Positions 22,136 through 34,194 of a stretch of DNA of 64,000 nucleotides are shown here, piece after piece; position 1 is the first letter of the stretch; every line of letters starts with the position of its first letter. The translations under genes were made by a program, and so were the position numbers. This DNA is from Impatiens glandulifera (Eukaryota; Streptophyta; Magnoliopsida; Ericales; Balsaminaceae), in the NCBI RefSeq assembly GCF_907164915.1, contig NC_061863.1:23451710-23515709 (forward strand). The letters run 5' to 3'. The notes below the pieces were generated by a model, which did no database searches, was not told the origin of the DNA, and saw only the letters and a program-made list of their open reading frames with translations.

Positions 22136-23367
22136 GGGAAGAATGTCAATTTTATTTATAAAGTTGGAAGGAGGTGTCAAATTTGTTTATAAAGTTGTAA
22201 AATTCTATTTATATGTACAAACTTGTCAAAATTATTTAACATAACGGAATGTTTCAAACGGAGTTAATTTTTTATCCACGTGGATATTTATTTTATATTT
22301 TGTTTTAACTTATTTTTTTCATTTCAAACAGACTTTTTCTTTACATTTAATAAATAAATAAATAAAAATTTCATTCTCTCTCCTCCTTTACCGATTCATA
22401 TTCTTCTCATTTAAATCTTAATCTCTAAAATCTCATTCACTATTTCTCAGACCCACTTTGTCTTCTCTCTCCGAATTTCACCCTATGTTCTTCTCAATAG
22501 AAAAAGTAATAGGTTATATATTCAATGCTAAACATCAAACTGGAAATTCTGGATTTCATTTAAATAATTTGCCTGCAATTTCCGATTTCGCTAGGGGATT
22601 AGAACAATAAGTTTTTAGCGGTCAACTGTGATGGTTAGAATTTTGAAAAATAAAATTGAGATTCTAGAAACGGTTATTGAGATTTTAGCTTTAACTATAA
22701 TCGAAGTTGGAGTTGATAAGTTAAATGTGATATGTCACTTGTTTGTCATTGTTTCTGATTGTTCTTCGTGAAGGAAAAACTAGTTCCAAGATCGCTTCAG
22801 CTAGGGTTTTGAAACTCATTTAGTTAAATCCTCAATCACAGAGTTCAATCGTAGGTTTATTACAGATATTATATGGTTTGATCGAAACTGGTCCATCCGA
22901 TGATCAGATCACGAAACAAGTCTGTATTATCAGGCCTAACAGTAATATCAAAGTCTATGAATGATCTAGTTAAAAAAGGAATAGCAAAAACAGCTTGCGA
23001 CATTCTCTAGAGATTGAGATTCCATTTGTTGAGTTCTTGAATGTGAATAGATTGGTTGCGGCGGCTGTGAAAGAGAGGGGATGAAGATGATGGTGGGTTG
23101 CCTACTTGTGAAGAGAGGGGATGAAGATGATGGTGGGTAGAAGAAGGAAAATTTTATTTATTTAATTTTATATATTAAATAGAAAAAGAAGGTCTGTTTG
23201 AAACCTAAAAAATAGGTTAAAAAAATATAAAAAATAAATATCCACGTGGATAAAAACTTAACGCCGTTTGAGACATTCCGTTATGTTAAATAATTTTGAC
23301 ACATTTTGACAAGTTTATATACATAAATAGAATTTTACAACTTTGTAAATAAATTTGACACCTCGTT
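22136..23367. mobile_element. 1.2-kb foldback-like element in the P450 pseudogene
   Basis: Bases from about 22167 (GGAGGTGTCAAATTTGTTTA) run for some 170-200 bases and are mirrored as an inverted repeat ending about 23367. Both arms contain ACATAACGGAATGT and TATCCACGTGGATA. The core is non-coding and AT-rich with a short tandem duplication (GAGGGGATGAAGATGATGG at 23077 and 23115). The long inverted arms resemble foldback or Mutator-like non-autonomous elements. No 8-9 base TSD is evident; a 160-base exon segment is duplicated at its flanks instead. Confidence 0.8.
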
Positions 23368-23528
23368 CCATATTTTTTAGGCTCTCTGTATGGAAGGCTT
23401 GATTGGAACTTTCTTTTTCCATCTTTCACCTTCAGAAGTGGCAATGCTATTACCCAATAACCTCTTAAAGTAACCATCAACTTCTATCTTTAGATAAGCC
23501 TTGTTTATGTTGAATAGTATTTCCTTGG
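23368..23528 (-). repeat. Duplicated exon segment of the P450 pseudogene, right copy
   Basis: 161 bases matching 21970-22135, ending at the inserted element. On the minus strand it joins the upstream part of exon 2 (KNLVTWTGPIADIIVSEPEL), so this is the copy connected to the 5' side of the gene. Confidence 0.88.
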
Positions 23529-24339
23529 CATGGCAAGTTCTGGTTCTGATACAATTATGTCAGCTATTGGACCAGTCCATGTCACCAAATTCTTCCCTGT
23601 CACACCCATATAAAAACAACAAATTAATTTTCTTTTTTGAAATGTTACACATTTGTAATAATACATGTGGAGACTCATAGCTTAGTTAGTCCGGACCAAT
23701 CTATCTAGAGGCTATACTTTGCTTAAATCCAGCCAAAAAAATAATATATATATATATATATATACTTACTAAACCTTAATGTTACCAAATCTTTTAAAAA
23801 TGTAATAGATTAGTAGTGATTTTTAAGATAAGTCGCGTATATTCTATCATGAATTTGATTTTCCCCAAATACATATTTTGTTTTGAAATTTTTTCTTTCA
23901 TTAAGTTTTACACCCCTAAAATTGTTCTTACATTATGTTGTAGTCCCTAACTTTAATTTATGGTTCAGTGGTAGAGTGCAGTAACTCACTCGTTCTCATG
24001 ATTATGAATTCCAGTTTTCACGCCTCAATCATTTAAACAAATAATTGTGATAATACAAAATATGAACAAACCGTAGAGTTCAATCCATCGGTGGAGTTCG
24101 GGCATGATTTTGGGAAAGATCTGGTGGGAGAGATTCTCCATGGGTTTGGTCATGGAATCAATCATCATCTTCATCTGCTCCTTGGTGCTGCCATAGAGGA
24201 ACTGATAAGAAGGGCCATTGATACCTTGTGCATTCATCAACTTCTTTATGTGAATTGGTCTCCACAAGACTCTGTAAAGAACTCTAATAAGAACCCATAA
24301 TTGGCACATGAGAACAAAGCCGAAGACATAGAGCAACAT

Positions 24340-24999
24340 GTTTCTCCCTGTTTAGTGCTCAAATTAATTACTTTTATTGCCAAAGGAGTTACATATACCA
24401 TACTTATATATGAGTTAATGGGACTTGGGAGGGAAATCATTAGTCAAACCAGCTAGCTATATAAAAATGATATAGAAATAATGAGAAAACGTTTTCAAAG
24501 TTCTTGGACCATTTATGGATTTAAATTATATTATTTTAAGATATCTACAAACAAATGTGAAAAAATGTCAGGTAGTAACCAAGATATCCTGAATCTTTCA
24601 TTTCTTTGTAATAAAAAAGCAAAAGAAAAAAATTATATTTTAAAGGTTTTTTTTAGAGAGGAAGTGGGAGCTGAGGAGACAATGTCATTGGAGATGAGTT
24701 TTTCTTCCTTCTCTCTTTTCAGATTCTTCCTTTTGGTTCTTGATGATGTAAATTTTTTTATTCATATCGTTCTATTTCAACTCATTATCTATTGGTTTAA
24801 TCTCTGCATGATCGGATTCTAACAAATTGGTATAATGTTCTTCTTTTTTGCTTGTTTTGGTTCATTATCTTAGTTATCATTTTGTTGAAAGAGTTGATTA
24901 TAACATTTTGTGTAAGGTCAGTGTTCAGTTGGGTATATTATATTATCTATAGTTTTATAAATCTGGATTGGTTATGAGAAACAGTCGTGACGCTGTTAA
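24340..24999. other. Spacer upstream of the P450 pseudogene
   Basis: AT-rich, with no recognisable gene or element end. It would contain the former promoter of the minus-strand P450 pseudogene; no clear TATA box was picked out. Confidence 0.4.
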
Positions 25000-25132
25000 T
25001 TCACCGTTCTTTGGTGGAGTTCGCATCAACAGTCAGACTCAAGATGATGACTGGTATTGGGTTGGTAGGGGAGGGCGCGCGTTGTCCGTCTTGTGGACGG
25101 CCGACCTTATGTTCGCTTAAGCGACCAAAGGA

Positions 25133-26726
25133 ATGATGAATTCTCAAAAGGACCATGAGAAGTCGAAGGGTTTCGTAAACCGTCGGTCTTCAGCCGACTT
25201 TCTCGTTCACCTCTTAAGGAACCTATCGGGTCTGGTTTTAGAGAGAATATGCGAAAATCAAAGACTAGAATTAGAAATATTATTAGTGAGAGTGGAAGGA
25301 GTTAATACTTGGTGGGGCGTCCAACCCATCAAATTCGAAACTACTGTGTGGAGAAGATGCCGGTTCACACCAACATAGTTCCTAGCTACACGCAGTCGGA
25401 TTCCCGCGTCGTCAATGCACCATCATAGCTACTGGTTTAGGAAGGTGCATTATATGGTTGGACTGGACAAAAAAGATAATGGTCGGTGGTAACTATTTCA
25501 AATTTCAAACCTTATTAGATCGTCCTGCAGTTGTGATTATTTTAGAATCTAAGATGGGCTTAGAGAGATCGATCGAAGAGAATGAGAATCACTTGAAGTT
25601 GATCCGTAAATCTCTTCGATTATCATCAAGGAAGAAGGAGCGACTTGGTTCCAGTCCTAATAATGGAGAATTTTGGTCGGGCTATAATTCACATGGAAGG
25701 TACGTTGCTTTATGGTGTGAAATTGTGTAATTCCATTGATGGAGGATAGACTTTGTCGACTTGTTAATGATCGACCGATCGTCATTGAGAAATTGCAGGT
25801 TAAGAGTGGCATTTTTAATGTTGTGGATATGAATAGACAAACGTATGAAATAAAACACGTCACTAGGAGGTCTGAAATAGGTTCAACTCAGAATGGTATC
25901 TTGATTCGTTTGTTTGGAATGTCTACATTATTATGGAACTCTATTATTCTCCGTAGAGTAGGGAATGATCTTGGTGGATTTATTGAGTGTGATGAGAGTT
26001 ATCAAAGTGAAAACGATGAAGGTTGGGTCTGAATTCTTGTGGCCCTTTTGAGTCGAACATCAGATATCCAAAAGTCCTTCTTGTGGATAATAGAACACAT
26101 GATTGTAAGGTTATGGTTCGGCCAGAATGCTCTACTGTGATTTTAATAACGACGAATACTAGTTCTTGTTCTGATCCTAATAATGATACCAATATTGAAC
26201 CTTTATCGACAACTCATCCTACGAGTCCGACGAAATTAGAAGCATGTGTTAAGGAATTAGTGGTGACTCCTCTCTATGTGGATCGGATTCGTTTGACTCT
26301 CGCTAATACTGAATGGCTAACTGTTGTGGTGGATAATAAGCGGGTATTGAGTCTTGATGCCATATATGTCGAGGATGTCATAGTGTGCTTAGGCGAAGAG
26401 GTCGGTCATGAGGTTGGATCTGAGGTCATTCCACTGTTATCGACTCTCATCATTCTCATGAGTGTCCCGCCTCATATAAGGGTCATGTAAATGTTATGGA
26501 GTATTCGTCTAAGACGGAGATGCACACAGTCAAGGCAAATATCGAGCATTTTTCTCCTCTTTTACACGTGCCTGAGACTATTAACCATGTTTCTCCCATT
26601 AGTTCCCCTATGAGAAATGATTTACATTTGGTCATATACCATGTTAGGGTGCCCTCGATCTCACATCCAATCTTAGATTTAATTGATAATTTGGAGCATG
26701 TTGAAAAGGTTGAGGATGATATTTAA
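25133..26726 (+). pseudogene. Probable ORF1 remnant of the decayed LINE
   Basis: Broken plus-strand frames precede the LINE ORF2 remnant, the usual place of ORF1. They include 25736-26032 (LCRLVNDRPIVIEKLQVKSG) and 26023-26490. No zinc knuckle or other domain is clearly recognisable, so the call rests on position and on frame-like composition. Confidence 0.4.
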
Positions 26727-27162
26727 TCCCCCTTTTCTAGTATGTCTAATGTCACCACAAACAAATCGCTTTATCCCATTGGCGAGCCGACTGTGGTCTT
26801 CATGAGGTTTCTGAGGAAGAATCCGTTGAGTATGATCCTGAGTATGATGCAAGGATTAGGTTTGCGCAGAGTTCTCGACTCATAATATTATTTTAAATGA
26901 GAATAAATCTCAGGTGCAAGAAGTTTTGAGGTGTGAGAAAGAGGTTTGGCCGGAGATTCGTGAGATTTCCCCACTTCCATATTGTTATCTTCGAAGTAAA
27001 ATGAAGAAGATTATTTTGCCTAATGATAATATTATTGATGGAAAACGTATTTTAAAGCCTAATAGGGCGTATTCTAATTAATTTATCTTAATGATTGGAA
27101 AAATTATGGCGTAGAATGTCTGTGGGATTAACGATAGTGCAAAGCGTAAAATAATAAAGTCT

Positions 27163-29066
27163 TTGGTTGGCACTTTGAACTGTGGTATTTATTGTTTCAG
27201 CAAGACTAAGATGCAGCATATAAATCAATGGATGATTCGTGACCTATGTAATTGGAGATTTTGTGGTTGTGAGACTCTTAATTCTATCGGGGAATCAGGT
27301 GGGATTTTGGAAATTTGGAATGAGGATTTATTTGAGAAAATTGACGTTAATATAGGTCGATTTTCCGTTAGTATTCAGTTTCGTAACCGTGGGGATGATT
27401 TTCGTTTGGTGTTTTCTGCGGTGTACGGACTTGTGCTTTCTAACCTTAAGTCTGATTTTTCAATGAGCTTGTGGAGGTGACAAGAATTTTGGATCTACTT
27501 ATTATTTTTGAGGGAGATATGAATGAAGTTAGGGTTCCTACCGAGAAAAAATGGGCACGAAGACTCATAAGGCATATGCGTGAATTTTCTAAGACAATCA
27601 AAAATTTTGAGCTCGTTGATTTGCCTTTAGAAGGAGGGCAATTCACATTTAGAAGAGGTAACAGTCACGGTGGGAGTGTGCAATCCCGTATTGATAGATT
27701 TCTTGCGAGTAACTCGGTTTTTCATGGTGTATCTAATGTATTTCAGAAGGTCTTACCGTGGATTTGTTTTGATCATCTTCATATCTTTATTGAGCGAAGG
27801 GAGGTAGTTCATCTAGCCAGCCTTTCAGATTCCAGAACAAGTGGTTGACTAGAGATGATTTTATCTTGAAGGTGGAAGGGTGGTGGGCGAGGGAGGTCGT
27901 GTTTGATTCTCCATCCTCTAGACTATTTATTAAACTTAAAAATCTATGGAAGATGTTAAAGAGTTTATTTGTGGGGGATCGTGCATTGTTTTGCTTCAAG
28001 GTTGAGGTTCTAAGTCGTGAAATTTTATCAATTGATGGTGCAGAGGAAGTTCGTGAGCTCTCTAGTACGAAAATTTCTACATGAATTCATCTAGTGAGCG
28101 AGTTGCTTGAACTATTTAAAGAGGAGGAAATTGGGGTGAGACAATGCAGTAGAGAAATTTGGTTGCGGGAAGGTGATAAAAATACCAAGTATTTTCATGG
28201 AATCTCTAAAGAACAAGCGAGAAATAACGTTATTAACTCGATATTCATTGTTGGTATCGTGCAAGAGAACGAACCAAATATATTTAATAATATTATTCAA
28301 TGTTACAAAGATTTGTTTTAGGAACCATTTCAGATTAGACCAAAGTTGAATAACATGAGTTTTGCATCTATAAATGCAAATGAGAAATGCATGTTAGATG
28401 CTCATTTCTCTATCGAGGAGGTGGAGGCGGCAATAATGGACTGTGATAGTGATAAGTCCCCCGGGAGTGACGGTTTTACTCTGGGTTTTTTTAAAAGGTT
28501 TGGGAGTTCCTTAAGGCTGATATTATGACGGTTATGAATCACTTCTATCGATTTTCATCTTTTGAAAAAAATGGAATTCTACGTTAATTGTCCTAATTCG
28601 TAAGGCAATCGGTACTGTCGACATGAAGAATTTCCGACCCATCAGTTTGGTTACATTATTTTATAAAATTATCTCGAAATTTTTGGCAAATAAAATGCGT
28701 GGAATTTTAGGTACGGTTATCTCTGGCAATTAGATAGCTTTCATCAAAGGCCGTCAAATTTTTGATGTGGCACTAATCGTTAATGAGTGTATTAATTCGG
28801 CTAACTCTAGAGTCGATAAATGTGCTTTTGTCAAACTCAATATCGAGAAAGCATATGGTCATGTTAATTGGGAGTTCCTTTTTGATATTATAGGTAGAAT
28901 GGGTATAAGGGAGAAATGGATCGGATTGATAAGATTTTGCGTATCGACGACGAAAATCTCTATTATCATGAATGAGAGTTCTCATGGTTTCTTTGAGAGT
29001 TCAAGGGGTTTAAGACAAGGGGCATATGTCCCCTTTCTTATTTGTTATTGTCATGGAAGCTCTTTC
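27163..29066 (+). pseudogene. LINE ORF2 remnant: endonuclease and reverse transcriptase
   Basis: The endonuclease part (27163-27848) keeps LNCGIYCFSKTKM, EGDMNEVR (from the GDFN motif), FTFRRGN and QSRIDRFLAS. After a linker (REGDKNTKYFHGI, 28160-28205) the RT begins with DKSPGSDGF, then FRPISLVTLFYKIISK, KLNIEKAYGHVNWEFL and SRGLRQGA, ending at FVIVMEALSRM. The FADD catalytic motif and the C-terminal zinc finger are missing because the element ends first. Many frameshifts and stops. Confidence 0.85.
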
Positions 29067-29311
29067 TAGAATGACAATAACATGTCAAACGGGTTTAATT
29101 GCATTGGGTTTGGTTCGAGTTGAGTTAGTTAAATTGGGTTAAACGGGTCAAACGAGTCAGGTTCAGGTCAATTAAAAATAAACAGGTCAGGTTCATGTTA
29201 GAGATTTTAACCCAATTACTAAACATGTCAAGTGTAGATTATAATCGTTCAACTTGTTAACCTGTCAACTCAAACCGGCCAAACTGAAACTTACCTAGAT
29301 TGTCATCCCTA
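29067..29311. mobile_element. Short hAT-like MITE
   Basis: Begins TAGAATGACAAT and ends ATTGTCATCCCTA, imperfect 12-base inverted ends of TAG...CTA type. The core repeats GGGT(C/T)AAACGGGTCAAAC-like words. No matching 8-bp duplication flanks it, perhaps because its left side abuts the LINE break. Non-autonomous. Confidence 0.6.
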
Positions 29312-29501
29312 GTCAAGATATACTCAACATTCACAACACCCTTTAATGCAATGATGCAAGAAACGTAATAAAAAATGGTAGTCAGAAATTTGTGATGACA
29401 AAAATGGTCACAGAGATAATGTTATTTTTCTTTAAATGATATATTTATGTTAATAATAATTATAAATATTATTTAAGTAAAAAACAAAACAAAAACATGA
29501 C

Positions 29502-29535
<34 letters not shown>

Positions 29536-31208
29536 CAATCACGTCACCAAATAGATTATCGAGTTGGTAAATTTTCGAAAAACGATTAACTCTCCGATCA
29601 ATTCTATATACTTTCCGGAACGGATCTCAGAAAATGTCATAATAATAACATTATAATGATACGCTTGGAAGATAGGATAATGAAAGGTTCTTCGATTTCT
29701 CCACAACTAGATAGTACATCAGAAAATAATTGAGACGTTAACCTAAATATTTATGTATGTGATATAGCCGAATTAATTAAAACTTATCAGTAACTATCTA
29801 AAAACTCTACAAAAGACTTCAGATACTAGTCACCCCTCGACAATACAAAAATAAGTAAGTTGTCGATTCAATATTCTCGTGACACACCCACGACATAGCA
29901 TAATACAATTTTTTTCATTCAGATATCCTCCACAATAATAAATATTCAATCTGTATTAAAATTAATTCCAAAAAAACAAAAAAAAAAAAACTATATTTAT
30001 TAACTATTTAACTGTGTATATAATTATTAATAATAAATAAATAAGGAATATGTGTAGAAGGTTATGATAATAAATAAAACAAGAATATGGTTAGAAAGTT
30101 ATGGGCTAATTTAAAATTGGATTCTATAGGTAAAAGAAGACAGCAGAAAAATTGACCCTTTTATTGTCATCTTCTAGTAATAAGATTTTATATATTTTTT
30201 GCAACATTATCAACAAGATCATTATTAAAAAATGCATTGTTTCGTATTTGTATTCAATTCCATCTAACTTGTCATTCAAAAATACATTGTTTATTGTTTG
30301 TAACTTTGTATTCAACGATCCATATCTCATCCTTCAGGAATTGTCTGGCCATTATTAACACACAACCTATTAAACATCGAAAAAAAAAAATGAAAGTTGA
30401 GAAGAAAAATATAAAGAATGAAACATAATTGATTGGACATATAGAACTGTTGGTTGTTGATGTTTAATTTTTTCTGTATGGAAGAGTATTTACTGCATAA
30501 CTAACAGAGCCATATAGAACTTGAATGGTGTGTCAATTATTGATAGATTGGTAGACATTAACAGGGAATAAGGCCACAATTTATTGGGAGATTAACTAAG
30601 ATAATAGTGATCTAGCCAATGAAAGAAAATGTTTACGATTTCATTCAACTATTCCATTTTGTTAACGCTTAAGATTTTATGTTTATTTTGTTGTTGTTGG
30701 AAACTAAAATGAGTCTATAGTTATGACCTCAACTTTAATTTAATACATTTAAGTGAGAATCGTGATCTTTAATCTGTCAAGCATCGAACCTTAATGAGAT
30801 CAATGCTTTCTAAAATTTAACAAATTTACAGCCATTATTGTTTTCAATTTGATTGATTAAAAATTTAAATTGGTTCTAGACATCTCTTTGATTATGTAGA
30901 GAACTTTTAACTTCTCTTCCCCACTTAGTTTCATATAAAACCAAATTAAGAAAATGTTGAATGTTTTTGTTATTGAAAATGCTTAACATAAAAAAGTAAA
31001 ATAAAAAATGGTCTCCAAAGAGGCAATCTCCAGGCTTGATTATTTCAATTATGAGAATGAGTAGGCAACTATTGAATAGAAAATTTATTTCAAATCCTCT
31101 TACATCATCCATGCTATCTCATTTTTGGCAATTGTAAATGACATTTTTATTACAAGTCTTAAAGGGCTGTACAAATCCCTTATTAAGTGTACATTTTAAA
31201 TCTTGTTT
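29312..31208. other. AT-rich intergenic stretch
   Basis: No gene or element ends are recognised over about 1.9 kb. There is a TAA microsatellite at about 29500-29533. The final part is the 3' flank of the P450 gene at 31209. Confidence 0.5.
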
Positions 31209-33503
31209 CTAAAGATCATAAAGAAGCAGAGGAACCCCATACTGTGGGCGAACTGTTATTGTGATAATTGGCGAGTGAACATAGGTAGGTGAGAGTTCGA
31301 ATGCATATCGCTGTAAGATCATTGAGAGTGCAATCTTTGTTTCATTAAGCGCGAAATTCATCCCCACACACATTCGAGGCCCGAAACCGAAGGGAATGAA
31401 TGTGCCAACTTTATTTCTTGTAGCTTTAGCAACTCCTTCAGCAAACCTCTCTGGCTTAAACATATGTACATCCTCTCCCCATATATCAGGATCATGATGA
31501 ACTGCCATCATTTCAACAGATAAATGACTTTCTGATGGAACAAGAATCTTTCCCAAATGAACTTCTTTCTTGGCTTTTCTTTGTAGGCTGATTACAGGTG
31601 GATATAGTCTTAGACACTCATTGATGATCATGTTCATCTGCATATTCATCATAATTAAAGATCAAACTAAAATTCTTCATTCAAAATCAGTTTTTTACAT
31701 ACCGTTTTCAACTTTGAAAGGCCTTCTGGGTTTGGACGATCTTTAGCAAACACATTGATAACCTCTTCTCTAGCTTTTTCTTGCCAGTCTTGATGGAGTG
31801 CTAAAAGAAACATGGTCCATGATAGTAAGGTTGCTGTGGTCTCATGTCCGGTTAGGTAAAATGTCTTGCATTCATCTACTATGTCATCTAGTGTAATCCT
31901 ATTAGACTCATCTTCACTTCTGTAAGCTTTTAGAAGCAAACCAAGAAGATCTTTGCTTTCAATCATCAACTTTTCTCTTCTATCCACTATCTGTAAAATG
32001 GAATCCTTTATCCCTTGTTTAAGATCATCTGCTTCTATTTCTTCTTTATTCCTCCCAAAGATCCTGCAAAATTTGACATTGAAATTTCATAATTTTGAGT
32101 GTTGTGGTATCAAATTTCTTGATTTGTCCAAAATTTAAATGATCTAAATGAAACTCTGAATCATTATTTAGAATTTATTTAGAACAAATGAAGCAAAATA
32201 TACACTAATCTCGATCTTCATCTATAAGATAATCTTTATAAGGAAAAATCAGACTGTAATCTGGATGTTGATTCATAAAATAATCTGACTTTGTTCAGTT
32301 TGAGTTATTCAAATTTAATCTCAAATAACCCATTATCTCTCCATCAATCCCTTCAAGACTCATATCATTCAAATCATCAACCAAATAAAGACTATTTTGA
32401 AATAACCAATTGGTTATACAAATAACATAAATTCGAACCAGGCCTAAATCATGATTCAAACAAAATCTTTTTACTAAAAATGGGGAAAAAAGCACTCTCA
32501 ATTTTAACATAACGATTTTTCAGTGAAATTTTGTGACAAAATAACAGTTTTCAAATTTGTTTAGTAGATCATGAGTATAGAAATGAATGTATACCCAGAG
32601 AAAGGAAGTTTTTGTTTGTAACCATTTGCAACAGCCAAGGAAGTTAACTTGATCAACATTGTGAAGATCTGTTTTCCTTCCATATAGCTACTACCAAAAG
32701 CTGTCCTGGAAATGACCTCAGATGTCAACAGTCTGAATTCTTCAAACACCTCCATCTCTTTGTCTTTGTGTTCTTTCCATTTGGCTAACATCACTTCAGC
32801 ACTTTCAACCATGGCAGGAAACATGTTCTGCAACCAAACCCACAATTTATATATGATTAACAGACTAAAGATAACTAATAAAAATTGAATATCATGAATT
32901 ATAAGAACCTTCAAGCTTTCAGTTCGAAAAGCATGTGTAGCAAGATTCCTTTGCTTAGCCCATCTTGCCCCATCAGATGCAACAATACTATCACCGAACA
33001 GTTTCTTTAATAAACTTGTTCCATCTCTCTTTGGGTAATCATTATCTTTGTTTTGAAGTATTTCCTTTGCAAGTTCTGGTTCGGTGACTATAATTTCTGG
33101 GTTATAGCTTATCCAAAGAAGCAAATTCTTCCCTGCAATTTTTTCCTTTCATTGGGAATTTTGGTCGCAAAACAGGGTAAATATGCATCACAAGTAAGAT
33201 GGGTTATTGCTTACCATAGATTTGTAACCATTCATAGATATGTGGCTGAATTTTGGGGAGAATTTGGTGAGTGAACTGCTCCAATGGTTTGTTCATGGAT
33301 TCACAGATAATCTTGTTTATGTCTTTGGTGTTTCCGTAGAGGAGTTTGTAAGGAGGACCATTAAGTCCTTGGGAATGCAGCTTTTGTTGTATATGAAATG
33401 GTTTCCACCATATCCTGTGAAGGAAAGTGATGAGAGCCCAAAGGGAGAGGAAGAAGAAGGTGGAGAGGGAGAGGGAGATGTAAAGTATGACACCTTCCAT
33501 CAT
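31209..33503 (-). CDS. Cytochrome P450, CYP749A-like, intact
   Basis: ER-anchored haem monooxygenase of the CYP72 clan; substrate not predictable from sequence. Five exons: 33503-33215, 33132-32909, 32827-32595, 32063-31703, 31637-31209. All introns have GT-AG ends. They join to 1,536 bases, 511 residues plus stop, the usual P450 length. It starts MMEGVILYIS; a second ATG follows directly. An N-terminal hydrophobic anchor leads to WKPFHIQQKLHSQGLNGPPY. Key motifs: oxygen-binding TGHETT (320-325), ExxR as ECLR (376-379), KPERF (430-434), haem loop FGFGPRMCVG (452-461) with axial Cys459. All catalytic elements are present and no lesion was seen. The pseudogene at 20792-24339 has the same orientation and looks like an old tandem duplicate. 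CYP749A naming rests on remembered similarity of the N-terminus; another CYP72-clan family is possible. Confidence 0.93.
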
Positions 33504-33541
33504 GTAATGTTGATGAGTTTGGTTATCTTGTAATATCTTGC

Positions 33542-33548
33542 TTTTATA
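33542..33548 (-). promoter_or_regulatory. Possible TATA box of the P450 gene
   Basis: On the minus strand ATTATAAAAGC lies about 40 bases before the ATG at 33503. A start site 30 bases downstream would leave a very short leader, so a more distal promoter is also possible. Confidence 0.35.
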
Positions 33549-33732
33549 ATTGTAGTGGAGTACTGAAATGTTTTTGAATTTAAAACAAATTTGGAAATTT
33601 AATTAAGATTTTCATTGTTTTTTTTAAATAATGTATAAATATGTCGGTGATATTTTTGTTTTTATTTGGATGATTGTGTTTAATTTTATATTTCTTTTTT
33701 TCTTTATCATTTATGTGTTATTGGGCTTAAAC

Positions 33733-33790
<58 letters not shown>

Positions 33791-34035
33791 TGTATAAATT
33801 GATCATTTTAAAAAAAATATATATATTCTGATTAATAAATAAAATGATTAAATAATTAAAAATAAATAAAAAGTGATACATAGAATTTTGAATAAAAACA
33901 CAAATTCAAACAAGTTGATGGTTAGAAATATCTACTCTATTTTCGTTTGAAACTTAAATTGTTAACATTTTTGGATGAGATTTTGTTTGTATCCAAGTTA
34001 GCTGTTTTTATGGGTCAGATCAAAATATAAGATAT
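33549..34035. other. Intergenic stretch with ATT microsatellite and a block duplicated near 50.4 kb
   Basis: A run of about 18 ATT units occupies 33737-33790. Sequence on both sides (about 33690-33960) is closely similar to 50430-50785, in the same orientation, but lacks the SINE found there. No gene seen; the frame of repeated tyrosines across the microsatellite is an artefact. Confidence 0.7.
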
Positions 34036-34194
34036 TTTTTTTTAGAAAACGATTAAACCATTTCATTAAAATTACAAAAGTGGGAGGGTCATAAATCAAA
34101 GCTAGACAAACTCTAGCTATGATTAAGAATGACAATCAAAAGACTCTAAAAAAATCTAATTAGTAGCATTCATACATTCTAAAAAAAATAGAGA

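Larger units (their letters stand above)
20792..24339 (-). pseudogene. CYP749A-like cytochrome P450 pseudogene
   Basis: A decayed relative of the intact P450 at 31209-33503. Microsomal P450s of this CYP72-clan family are haem monooxygenases of unknown substrate. Exon 1 (24339-24072) encodes the membrane anchor and a WRPIHIKK.L..QGI.GP motif. Exon 2 starts near 23596. The oxygen-binding helix motif AGHETT lies in exon 4 (about 21681-21302). Exon 5 (21223-20792) keeps PERF and a haem loop reading FSLGPRICLG instead of FGxGPRxCxG. Lesions: TAG at 21581-21583, TGA at 21344-21346, TAA at 21023-21025 (Glu codon in the relative), a frameshift near 22015 and an element at 22136-23367. TESLK and NMVPAM are contiguous, so the intron that separates them in the intact gene is missing. 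Confidence 0.92.
25000..29066 (+). mobile_element. LINE retrotransposon, L1-like, decayed and 3'-truncated
   Basis: An ORF1-like region (about 25130-26730) is followed by endonuclease and reverse-transcriptase remnants (27163-29066) in the plus direction, the order of plant L1-clade LINEs. The RT stops abruptly at 29066 where a MITE begins, and no poly(A) tail or TSD was found. Left border is approximate. This family differs from the DUF4283-bearing LINEs near 34-36 kb and 50-62 kb. Confidence 0.75.

Noticed and set aside
23960..24030. tRNA-like box A (GGTTCAGTGGTAGAG) in the first intron of the P450 pseudogene
   Set aside because: No acceptable box B at the right distance and no SINE borders or target duplication.
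33631..33831. 66-codon frame rich in tyrosine
   Set aside because: It is the translation of the ATT microsatellite.
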